From Antedon mediterranea (taxonomy: Eukaryota; Echinodermata; Crinoidea; Comatulida; Antedonidae): 64,000 bases of DNA. This document shows, one piece after another, positions 36,377 through 45,209 of this stretch (its first letter is position 1; each line of letters begins with the position of its first letter). The notes beneath the pieces were generated by a model. That model was not told the origin of the DNA. It ran no database searches and saw only the letters and a list, made by a program, of their open reading frames with translations. The position numbers and the translations under genes are program-made. The stretch covers positions 7,135,001 to 7,199,000 of the forward strand of contig NC_092674.1 in NCBI RefSeq assembly GCF_964355755.1, in the 5' to 3' direction.

Positions 36377-37130
36377 CTATAAAGTTTGATGATGCAATTT
36401 ACCTTTTAAATTTCAGCATATCTGAAAACATAAATTAACATTATTGAGTGGAACCAGTCATGACTTTTCTAGGGCAAGTTAAACAGCTGTATTGTGCACT
36501 TTTTTGTTTGGACCCTGGCTGGGGGTCAGTTACACAGTAGCTATAGGCCTACTACTACTAGTATAATTATAGGGAGGTTTATCCAGCCAGGTACTAGGCG
36601 GCAGGCCTACTCTACAACTAAAGGCCAACTCAGACAGCTTTGTACGACGAGACGTCTTGTCTGAACTTGACTCGTCCGTACTGTGCTGGGCTGGGCCTAC
36701 TATATACAGTACTACTATAGTACTACAGGCCTATCCAGCCTCTAGACCTAGCTAGGCCCTAGGGACATGCTAAGTCTACATAGCCTAGGCCTACTTAATA
36801 AATAAGTTCTAATTACTACTCTATCATAATCTAGCCTAGGCTAGACCTAGGAACTTAACACCTTTAGCTATTACTCTTGGAGAACTGACTAAACTCGATT
36901 AGTATGTGTTCTACCTTTTTTACACACCTACTACTAGCCTAGTACAGTTTTTTTCAGCGTGTTTATTCCCTCTGCTGTCATTCATAAAATCTATAGAGCG
37001 TGATGGATGGCCGCCGGCTCTGCTTGTTTTTATTGGTGACTACTTCTTCGCATGCAGCTAAAGTAAAATGACGTCACGTTAAAGCGTGTCGTCACAGAGT
37101 CTCATGCATATGCAAAAGGAGATTTTGTCT
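36377..37130 (-). promoter_or_regulatory. RNF14 upstream/promoter region with CRE
   Basis: Upstream of the RNF14 start this stretch holds AGGCCTA-rich sequence and then a GC-richer patch near 37000-37025 with a YY1-like GGCGGCCATC on the minus strand. A perfect CRE palindrome TGACGTCA lies at 37069-37076, followed by an octamer-like ATGCATATGCAAA. No exon other than a possible 5' UTR exon can be defined. The promoter role is inferred from position and motifs. Confidence 0.45.
37035..37111 (-). repeat. Inverted repeat arm (CRE module), partner at 42436-42512
   Basis: These 77 bases are the reverse complement of 42436-42512 with about 3 mismatches. Both arms contain TGACGTCA, GCATGCAGCTAAAG on this strand and CACAGAGTCTCATGCATAT. 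The other arm lies directly upstream of vault RNA copy 1. Confidence 0.85.
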
Positions 37131-37611
37131 CTGCTTCTTGTGCGCTCATGATTTTACAAAATGTTTTCAGAGTGATTAATTAATGATGGTGCGATCGGTG
37201 GTACAGAAAATAATCCGATATTGTTCCAGATAACAAAGAAGCAGATTAAATAATAATAATAATAATAATTTATTTGGAGATTATACTTTTACAACAGTGG
37301 CACTCGACCAAATGGAAGGTGCATCCAAGAGAAATATACAAAAAAAAAAAAACATGATATAGAAAATAACAATTACAATAAAAAGTCGACGTAGGTCAAC
37401 ATGTCAAAACAATTCAACTACAGTAACTACAATACCATTGAACTGACACCTAAAAATACAAAATTACAAGAAATAAACATATAGAATAGGTAGGAACTGT
37501 ACAATATAAAATGAATTGGGCAACAACAATGTAGACCTAACACTATAATGAGATAGATATCAATCATTTAGTGAGATAGATATCAATCATTTAGTTTGAT
37601 TGATATGAACA

Positions 37612-39658
37612 TTACTCGCCTAGAATAATACATCTGTGTGCCCAAGCTCTTTTAACATAGTGCTTACAGTAACAATCAAAGATATTTGATATGGAATCGA
37701 CGTCATACATATAATGATAGTAGTTATCAGTTCCACCTAATACAAGATTTAATTTGGTGTTCAGGTCACCAGAGATAAAATTTTCCCATACATCTAAATG
37801 ATTGATATCGATTAACATATATTCTAATTTGGTATATTCTTCAATCCTTATGCCATTGAGTTGGTTACATGTGAATAGAAAATGTTGAATGTCTTCTAAA
37901 CCATTCTTACACATTTTACAGATACCATCATATTCAGGAAGCCACTTACAACTCCTGTGACCTAAAGGAAGGGTGTTAGAACGTAGTTTGAATTTGAGGC
38001 TAGATCCTAGAAAGTCTGTACAATTCAATAAATATTTTTCAAGGCACGGATTAGACTTAATAAGAGAGTATGTCTGAAGTGACGATTTTCTTAGCATTTC
38101 ACTTTTCCAAAATGCAAATGTTTGTGTCATGCATTAACTCTTTAAATCTCTTAACCCAATGACTATCAGGGTCATTGCCAAGGTAGGAAGTTTCGAAAAT
38201 TGAGTCAATGTCCATATTAATAGACGCACACGTCTTAGCAAAACTGGGAATCAGTTTATAGCGTGGTTCTACATTTGTAGTTGAACTTAAACACGTATTA
38301 AGCATAAAGTTAGGCCAACGGTGTTTATCCATGTTCATTACATAATTAATAAATTTGGCTCTAGATATATCTTGAATAACTTTAATTGGAACCCACCCTA
38401 AATCCCCATACAAGGCCTCTTTAGGTGTATTTCTACTAGCTTTTAAGATGTACCGCGCCATTTGTAATTGAAGTGACTCAATTTTATCAATATCTTTCCT
38501 GCTTTGGCTAACCCACACTGAACAAGCATAATTTATTGTAGGAAGAGCAATTGTTTTCCATACAATGTCACCATAGAAAATTCTACTAAAATTATCAAAT
38601 CGGTCTATAATTGACTTAATATAAGCAATGACTCTATTGCCTTTATTGATGATTTGGTCGATGTGAAAATGATCTGAAATATTTCTTGATATGCAAGTAC
38701 CAAGATATTTATAGGTTTCAACCTCAGAAATATATTGATCGCCCAATTTCCACATCTTATTGTTTATGCGCTGTCCAACAATAAGGACCTTCGACTTTTC
38801 ATGATTAAAATTTAATTTCCATGACTTTGCAAATTTAGATGCTAGATTGAGCATCTCACTCAGATCATTTTCATTGTTTGCCATAAGTACAACGTCGTCT
38901 GCCCAAAAAAGGCTACCCATGCATACATTATAAATACGAACACCTAGATCATGTTTTTTGAGTAATTTGGTAAACTCGTGCATAAGAATACAAAACAAAG
39001 TCGGTGATAAAACACATCCCTGTTTAACTCCTCCATCAATATTAAAGAATTTAGTGTCTATTTTACCAAATCTTACTTTACCTTGCACATTGTGATATAA
39101 ACTATCGATTAATTTCCATAGCCTACCTCTAATCCCAATATTCCATGCTGCCATTAGCATTCCTTCCCTCCAAACCGTATCGAAGCGGCTTTTTTAAAAT
39201 CTAAGAAAGCCATGAAGGTTTTTTTCCCTTCAAGCAGACGACAGGAAGCTATGCTTTTGAGGGTAAATATGTGATCCTCACATCGTCGCGAAGGTCTAAA
39301 CCCTCCCTGTACTTCTGACAACACATTTTTATCTTCCAGAAAGTTAGAAATATTGTTTGAAATGATTCGGTTAAATATTTTCGAGATACATGGAGTAAGG
39401 GAAATCCCCCTGTAGTTATTAAGATCCCTGCGGTCCCCCTTTTTATGAACGGGTACAATAATACTTTTATTCCAGTCATTTGGAACTTTTTCTAAAGCAA
39501 TTATTCTATTAAATAAAGAAAGGATTGACATATTCAAACATTGACCACCATTTTTTAAAATTTCATTAGTGATCGTGTCAATTCCAGGTGATTTATTGTT
39601 CTTTGACCTTAAAATTGCGGTTTCAACAATATCTAAATTCAATTCAACATCTGAGGCC
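37612..39658 (-). pseudogene. LINE reverse transcriptase domain (frameshifted)
   Basis: From 39658 down: NKSPGIDTITNEILK, IIVPVHKKGDRRDLNNYRGI, EVQGGFRPSRRCEDHIFTL, FMAFLDFKKA. A frameshift near 39190 moves the following AFDTVW to another frame. It continues from about 39189 with MAAWNIGIRG, GGVKQGCVLSPTLFCIL, the catalytic FWADDVVLM, NHEKSKVLIVG and YLGTCISRN. A second frameshift near 38115 leads to a C-terminal zinc-knuckle-like CKMCKNGLEDIQHFLFTC (zf-RVT type). Confidence 0.9.
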
Positions 39659-40476
39659 CTGTTTCTGCTGCCAACTAAATACCGTATATTATACGGTATT
39701 TTTTTAATACCGTATATATACGGTATATTTTTGGCAGCAGAAACTGCGCTCATAAAAAATATACCGTATTTTGTATACCGTATTTTCCCCACAAAATTTG
39801 TGGATAAAATACGGTATTTACAAATTTATACCGTATTTTTTGTACCCGTTTCTGCTGCCAATAAAAAATACCGTATTTTTTTTTACATGACAAAAGGTCA
39901 CCATTCGTGTTTTTATTTTCTGTCGCTGTTAGCTGCTTTACACACATGTATAGATATATTCGGCGAAAATGTGGAGCGAATACGTCACAGTTTTACTAAA
40001 TAAATGTGTGTGGGGAAGCTAAAATGTCTGACCAACTAAAAGGTAATAAAAGGGACAACCACATTTATAAAGACATTTCTAACAAAATAAAGCAGGAGTA
40101 TGGAATAAACTTGTCTCCAAAGCAAGTAAACTCAAAGCTGAAGAGCCTGCGAAAGCAGTACAACATTGCAAAATACAATAACTCGGGGAGGGAACGAATT
40201 AATTGTCCCCATTACGATGTTTTCTGTGCTCTCACAACATCTCTATCACTAGGGCTAGGCTGTTGAAAGTGAGACGTAAAACTTCCTTTATTGCGACTTT
40301 TAATTATCGATCAAATAAATGAATGGCAATTTGGGTAAAAAAGATGAAATTTAACACGACCACCCAAGAAGTATTGTTAGCAGAAACGGGGTACTAAAAA
40401 ATACGGTATAAAAAATACCGTATTTTATACCGTATTTTTATACCGTATTTTGAGCAGTTGCAGCAGAAACAGGCCC
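39655..40476 (+). mobile_element. Myb/SANT-only DNA element with ATACCGTAT arrays, copy 2
   Basis: 822 bp with TIRs GGCCCTGTTTCTGCTGCC / GGGCCTGTTTCTGCTGC and the target duplication TGA (39652-39654, 40477-40479), inserted into the LINE between its endonuclease and RT domains. It is inverted relative to copy 1 and nearly identical along its length. The same palindrome arrays flank the ORF at 40006-40266. Confidence 0.85.
40006..40266 (+). CDS. Myb/SANT-like DNA-binding domain protein of mobile element, copy 2
   Basis: 86 residues; differs from copy 1 by G9D, K26N and D35N. The core is [19 protein letters not shown] then [18 protein letters not shown], the helix-rich Myb/SANT-like DNA-binding fold. 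The first helix (MWSEYVTVLLNK, about 39970-40008) lies in another frame, as in copy 1. No acidic catalytic domain is present. DNA binding to the element's own palindromes is a hypothesis. Confidence 0.6.
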   Translation: MCGEAKMSDQLKGNKRDNHIYKDISNKIKQEYGINLSPKQVNSKLKSLRKQYNIAKYNNSGRERINCPHYDVFCALTTSLSLGLGC

Positions 40477-41880
40477 TGAGAGAAATTCATCAGTCGTTGT
40501 GGGCATTTTTTGTGGTTCTAATGTTATTAATAAAGGTATTAATTTGTTTAGTTCGTTCATCAATTTCGGCCAAATTAGTTTTACCTAATGTTTGCCAGTA
40601 ATCAAGGGCTATTTGGTTCATTTCCTTTTCGTCGGAGACTATTTCACTAGAATCTGGTCTTTTGATACAACTAACAGGCTGGTTACGATTACTGCCTTTT
40701 AACAGTTTCCAAAAATCGCTACAGTTACGTCCACCTTTGTTTGCCAATTCAATAGACTTATTCACACGCATTTCAGTTATTTTAGTTTTAATCAGTTCTT
40801 TAGCATAAGACCGTTTCTCTTGGTAAGATTTCCATAAATCATCACCATTCTTATTGGGGTCGAGACCCTTAGCCCATCTACGATGAAGACGCGATGCTTC
40901 CCTTCTATCTTTAGGCCTAATAGCCGCATCGACATTTTCATCAAACCAAGAGTTGCATTTAATGTTAAAATTATTTTTCTTAATTCCTATACCCTTTGTC
41001 GCGGCCAATATAAGGTTATTTTTCCATGAATCCCAAAGACAATTAACATCATTAAAGGAATCTGCATCCCATTCGCGAAACAATATCCGAATGTGTTGCT
41101 TAAACAAAGACAAATCTTGATTCCTTTGGATATTCCAACATATTATGCTATTTTGATAATTAATATTTTTATGATAGATATTATTAATATATAATTTAAG
41201 GAGAAGGACATTGTGGTCACTCCCAAGACCCATCACCCTGTCGTCATCAATAATAAATTCATTTACACAATTGAGTACACTATTAGAGCATAACATGTAA
41301 TCAATTGTACTTTGCAAGTTATTCCTGAACCATGTAAATTTCCCCGTACAATGATCACTACAATTTAAAATAGCTAAGTTTGAATTGTCACGAAAATTCA
41401 ATAGCCGTACACCATTAGAGTTTAAAACAGGATCACCATTGGATATTTCCCCACCGATTCTGGCATTCATATCCGACATCACAATAATTTTGGGATCAGT
41501 ATTATCATCTTCAATACGTAAAATTTCAGCGAGAAGCTGGTTGTATAATTCGTCAGTCAGATTACTGTCAGAACCTTCAACAGGGAAATATGCAACAGCA
41601 ACGAATAAAGTTTCGTTTTGGTTACCATTATACTATAGCATAATTTTAACCAAAAACTTTCGTAAACATCAGACATTGAATTAAAAACATCATCATCAAG
41701 AACAGTTATACAATCAGAGATGAATGCACCAATACCACCACCTCCTTTAATTTTCCTACTTTTACCAATCCAACGAAATCCGTTGACATAATCAATATTT
41801 ACATTTGCCTTTACTTTAGAAATGTTTCTGCCACGCCAAAAACATGTATATTACAATCGTGTAAAAACTTTGAAATTTCA
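40477..41880 (-). pseudogene. LINE apurinic-like endonuclease domain (decayed)
   Basis: In reading order: an AET block (VFGVAET after a frameshift), KGGGGIGAFISD, a frameshift near 41600, then MSDMNARIGGE, CTGKFTWFRNN, STIDYML and LGSDHNVLLL. These are the conserved APE-type endonuclease motifs, including the SDH signature. The longest open stretch is 40490-41482. Downstream linker residues run up to the inserted DNA element. Confidence 0.85.
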
Positions 41881-41884
41881 TGCA

Positions 41885-41959
41885 ATATAGTTGTTTATTC
41901 GACCCATTTGTTATTGGCTTAGAAGCAGATTAAATATAGTTGTTTATTCGACCCATTTG
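41885..41959. repeat. 26-bp duplicated flank at the LINE 5' junction
   Basis: ATATAGTTGTTTATTCGACC.CATTTG occurs at 41885-41910 and again at 41934-41959, with the TSD between the copies. The inner copy lies between the LINE 5' end and the TSD. It looks like filler copied from the target during 5'-end attachment. Confidence 0.75.
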
Positions 41960-42435
41960 GCTTGCTTAGATGCCTAGCCCTATAGACAGACTTTCTATGA
42001 TACCTACTCACTAGCGGCCTAACTAAAGACAAGTAAAATACAGTATACACTACCCACTATCAGGCCATCCATATCCTCCCCTTCATCGTTACCGCGTGGC
42101 ATTGTGCAGATACTAACCCAGCATACTAGCTAACTTCCCACCCACCCTAGCTCTCAGGTATGCACTGCGCTGCCACTAACTACAGACAGTAGGAGGCCTA
42201 GCCTAATTCGGGCCTCATGTCTTGCAGCATTTGAAAATACATACTAATATTGTACATTATTATTATTTTGTATTCGCACTGGAAGTATCTAGGCTCTCCT
42301 GTCATGTTAAAATTAAAGTATATTATTTATTATCCTCAGCAGTGAAAACAATTATATTTTGTTGTATATTTTCGATAAATCTCGCGTCGCGTGTGTGTGG
42401 TGGTGGAAAAAACTCTCAGCAAGTTTGCTTCATTT

Positions 42436-42512
42436 ATATGCATGAGACTCTGTGACGACCCACTTTAACATGACGTCATTTTACTTTAGCTGCATGCGAA
42501 GAAGTAGTCACC
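42436..42512 (+). promoter_or_regulatory. CRE-containing upstream element of the vault RNA cluster
   Basis: It holds TGACGTCA at 42471-42478, about 122 bases before the first vault RNA gene. CRE-like sites are known upstream of vertebrate vault RNA genes. It forms a near-perfect inverted repeat with the RNF14 promoter segment 37035-37111. Confidence 0.6.
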
Positions 42513-42599
42513 GTTTTTATTTGAATACTGCCATCTATAGTTTCTCAGTTAATCGATATTTATATGACGAAATAAATGGTTATTATCCGTTTTCAATTG

Positions 42600-42695
42600 G
42601 GCTGGCTTGGCTAAGTGGTTACTTCGTTTAAATGAATTCATATGATATTATTTGTCCAAACACAAATCAACCACTGGCGCTGTCCAGTCCTTTTT
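42600..42695 (+). ncRNA. Vault RNA gene, copy 1
   Basis: RNA polymerase III transcript of the vault ribonucleoprotein particle. The 5' end GGCTGGCTTGGCTAAGTGG.TTACTTCG and 3' end TGGCGCTGTCCAGTCC followed by T5 closely match the conserved ends of vertebrate vtRNA1 (GGCUGGCUUUAGCUCAGCGG at the 5' end, GGCGCUCUCCAGUCC at the 3' end). The ends pair as a terminal stem (GGGCTGG with CCAGTCC). Box A (TGGCTAAGTGG) is good; box B is weak (AATCAACCAC region). A PSE-like CCATCTATAG sits at about -69, an AT-rich TATA-like stretch at -40 to -28, and a CRE further up. The terminator is 42691-42695. Confidence 0.85.
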
Positions 42696-43103
42696 ATTCC
42701 ACTATTTATTACCTGTCCTACCTATACATTTAATCATTGATCTTCTGGTCACCGAAATTATACGATAATTATACTCTATTTACATATTTTATTAGTAGTG
42801 TATTACTTTTGGCAAGACGGGAGTTCAAGAGAGGACGTACCTAGTTACCAAATTAATTACTTTGTGCTTTTTTTTGACAAACATTGATAATTTATTTTTT
42901 TAACGCAATTAACATCGGTTATATTCGTTTTCATTCAATTCCCTCTGCTTTTTTTTTAAGAAACACAGGCAAATAATATGGCACAACATAGAGCATGACC
43001 ACAACCATCATTGTTTTATTTAAATACTGCCATCTATAGTTTATCAGTTAGTCGATATTATGACGAAATGGTTATAAGCTTATTTACCATCCGTTTTCAA
43101 TTG

Positions 43104-43197
43104 GGCTGGCTTGGCTGAGTGGTTACTTCGTTTAAACACAATTTGCTAATTTGTCAATACAACACTAACCAACCACTGGCGCTGTCCAGTCCTTTTT
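43104..43197 (+). ncRNA. Vault RNA gene, copy 2
   Basis: Same conserved ends as copy 1: GGCTGGCTTGGCTGAGTGG.TTACTTCG and CTGGCGCTGTCCAGTCC plus T5. The middle differs (ACACAATTTGCTAATTTG..). The PSE-like TACTGCCATCTATAG block and the TTCAATTGG immediately before the start are shared with copy 1. The whole 0.46-kb unit is a tandem duplication of copy 1's unit, but the CRE is not duplicated. Confidence 0.85.
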
Positions 43198-43615
43198 ATT
43201 CCACTATTTCTAACATGCATACATGTAATCATTAATTTTCCGGTGGGCTTGTAATCACCGAAAATCTAAAATAATAATAATAATGTAGTAATTTTAGTAC
43301 TGTATCACTTTTGACAAGACGGAAGTTCGAGCGAGGACGTACCTAATTACCTTTTAAAAAAAAATTAATTACTTTATGTTTTTGTTTTGTGACAACCATT
43401 AATTATTTATATTTTTAACGCAATTAACATCGGTTTTATTCGTTTTCATTCAATTCCTTCTTTTTTTTAGAAACACAATAGTTTTGTAAAACGAATTTTG
43501 CTGTATATAATAATAATAGTACAGTAGTACTAATACTAATAGAACAACGCCCCCTATGTATTGCATAACACCCTCGTCATAGAATATAACGTTAAATACC
43601 CAATACATTCTCTTG

Positions 43616-43707
43616 GGGCGGCTTGGCTAAGTGGTTACTTCGAAAACACGGACTTTTGGCTATGTTGTGATACTGCAATTGTACCATTGGCGCTGTCCGT
43701 CCTTTTT
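43616..43707 (+). ncRNA. Vault RNA gene, copy 3 (diverged)
   Basis: The 5' end GGGCGGCTTGGCTAAGTGG.TTACTTCG and 3' end ATTGGCGCTGTCCGTCC plus T5 keep box A and both ends. The central region is unrelated to copies 1 and 2. The terminal stem has changed coordinately: GGGCGG pairs with CCGTCC, one base pair shorter than in copies 1 and 2. Upstream are a PSE-like CCCCCTATG at about -66 and a clear TATA (ATATAAC) at about -30. Confidence 0.8.
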
Positions 43708-43886
43708 ACCCCCTTTTTTTTTGTAGAAGCAGCACTCTACTTTTATTTATGGTATTTTCTGGGTGGGTAAATTTTAATACACTTTCTTCATGTTGTTTAT
43801 TTAAATAATTAAAATTATTTAACATAATAAATTACAACAAAACACAAAAAAAGAATAGACATTGACTCCATGAATATAAAGTAAGG

Positions 43887-44515
43887 ATTTTTGATTTGAT
43901 TTGATTTATTTCGGCATCAGTACATAAAATATCACAGACATACAATTAAAATTGGCAAATATAAAAATACCAAAATAAAACAAGGATGCCAAGGAAAACT
44001 CATAAAAGTCCTCTACGGACTTGTTTCCAATGAGGTCCTTTGAAAGAACAGCAAAAAAGACAAACAATGCAACATATAAAAATTACAAAAAAACAGCAAA
44101 AAAGGACAATCGAAAAAAGAAGAAGCGCTAATTAAATAGTTTCTAGAGCTAGTGAACGTTCCTGTAGATACTTTTTAACTTTACTTTTAAAACAACAAAC
44201 AGTTTGTGATTCCTTAATGTTAATTGGTAAATTATTCCATTCTTTAATAGCATTGTAAAAAAAGGTCACATGTGCCATTGGCTTGATAGTTGGGATTCTA
44301 AAATTAAAATTGCATCCCCTAGTATTGTAATTATGACTGTCTGAAATTCTAATAAAACGATTGCATAAATAAGGTGGACAACAATGATTATATATTTTAA
44401 AAACATGACAGACTCTAAGAAATTCGACACGGTCTTGGACTTTTAACATACCAACGTCGTTTAGCTGAGAAACGTCGTTTAGGACTGAAAAATTACTTTC
44501 CAAAAAATAAACTAC
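43887..44515 (-). mobile_element. 5'-truncated LINE remnant (C-terminal RT tail)
   Basis: The minus-strand ORF 44503-44132 encodes SDSHNYNTRGCNFNFRIP, FFYNAIKEWNNLPINIKES and CCFKSKVKKYL, the typical C-terminal tail of CR1/jockey-like reverse transcriptase proteins. The 3' end has GCCGAAATAAATC followed by AAATC repeats. No TSD is evident. Confidence 0.75.
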
Positions 44516-44674
44516 TATGTCCCTCTCTTTCTCTCTGAATCCCCATTTGGAAATTTGGCATATACTGTTAACAGATCGTTTAAAAAATATTGAAATATTT
44601 AAAAGTGACTAAATAAATGAAATGACGCTTATTAGATTTTAAAAACGCTTAGAAATAAAAAAAATAAAAATATG

Positions 44675-44746
44675 AGGTCCCACCGAGATTTGAACTCGGA
44701 TCGCGAGATTCAGAGTCTCGAGTGCTGACCGTTACACCATGGGACC
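44675..44746 (-). tRNA. tRNA-Gln (anticodon CTG)
   Basis: On the minus strand the 72-nt cloverleaf starts GGTCCCATGGTGTAACGG and ends CGGTGGGACCT. The acceptor stem GGTCCCA pairs with TGGGACC; the anticodon loop is CTCTGAA (anticodon CTG); the T arm has GAGTTCAAATCTC. It closely resembles metazoan tRNA-Gln(CTG). A T-run terminator follows (minus strand, about 44655-44669). Confidence 0.95.
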
Positions 44747-45026
44747 GGTTGAAAGGACGAGACGGATCTAGACTACTTGAACATTGATCGTACATTAAAT
44801 CTTCATAATACGATTTGTTTTATACTATTTGGTGGTACAATAGATGAATTAGAATTCTATGTTTTAACTCGTATAAATTTTATGATAAATAACTACTATA
44901 AATGTGTTAATAACTGTCGCGTGATTGTTCCATTCATATTATTTCCTTATATGGCATACGAGATATTCCACAAGTAGCCAATGGGAAAGTGTAAGAAGAC
45001 ACAATAGCTAGTCTCGCCCATAAACA

Positions 45027-45158
45027 ATGTTCAGCGGTTCAAAGTACGTAGCAGCAGAGCCAAGTGGACTTGGACGATTGAGAGCCTACCTAAAATTACT
45101 TGAATTATCAGCATTTTCTGTCATATTTTTAGTTATTATTATTTACAACGTGTGCTGA
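45027..45158 (+). CDS. Small single-pass membrane peptide ORF or first exon (43 aa)
   Basis: The ATG has an A at -3. The peptide starts MFSGSKYVAAEPSGLGRLR, then AYLKLLE, then a strongly hydrophobic segment (LSAFSVIFLVIIIYNVC) ending at a TGA. A soluble N-terminus followed by a C-terminal membrane helix fits a tail-anchored micropeptide. It could instead be the first coding exon of a membrane protein whose donor precedes the stop (AAC|GTGTGC). A better donor, CTT|GTAAGT, lies 48 bases after the stop. I recognise no family, and the case is suggestive only. Confidence 0.35.
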   Translation: MFSGSKYVAAEPSGLGRLRAYLKLLELSAFSVIFLVIIIYNVC

Positions 45159-45209
45159 ACATACAAGTTTCTGAAGCCCAAACGGCTGTTTCCACGTGCC
45201 TTGCTTGTA

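Larger units (their letters stand above)
37253..41920 (-). mobile_element. APE/RT non-LTR retrotransposon (LINE), 5'-truncated, inactivated
   Basis: The element is flanked by the 16-bp direct repeat AGAAGCAGATTAAATA at 37237-37252 and 41921-41936. On the minus strand it contains endonuclease then reverse transcriptase, and ends in a (TTA)n tail at 37253-37269. It begins just inside the endonuclease, so it is 5'-truncated. It is broken by frameshifts, among them one at RT motif A near 39190, and by a DNA element inserted at 39655-40476. I cannot assign the clade confidently. Confidence 0.9.
42505..43475 (+). repeat. Tandem duplication carrying vault RNA copies 1 and 2
   Basis: Two units, about 42513-42975 and 43012-43475. 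They share the TACTGCCATCTATAG promoter block, the vtRNA, and long downstream tracts (CAAGACGG.AGTTC..GAGGACGTACCTA; ACGCAATTAACATCGGTT; TTCGTTTTCATTCAATTCC; AGAAACACA). Divergence is concentrated in homopolymer lengths and in the middle of the RNA. Confidence 0.8.

Noticed and set aside
39154-39792. 212-codon minus-strand ORF as one protein
   Set aside because: It fuses the end of the inserted SANT element with LINE reverse transcriptase; a chance fusion across an insertion boundary.
42600-43707. Interpretation of the three loci as tRNA-Ser/Leu pseudogenes because of box A
   Set aside because: No anticodon arm or T arm; the 3' ends match vault RNA and pair with the 5' ends instead.
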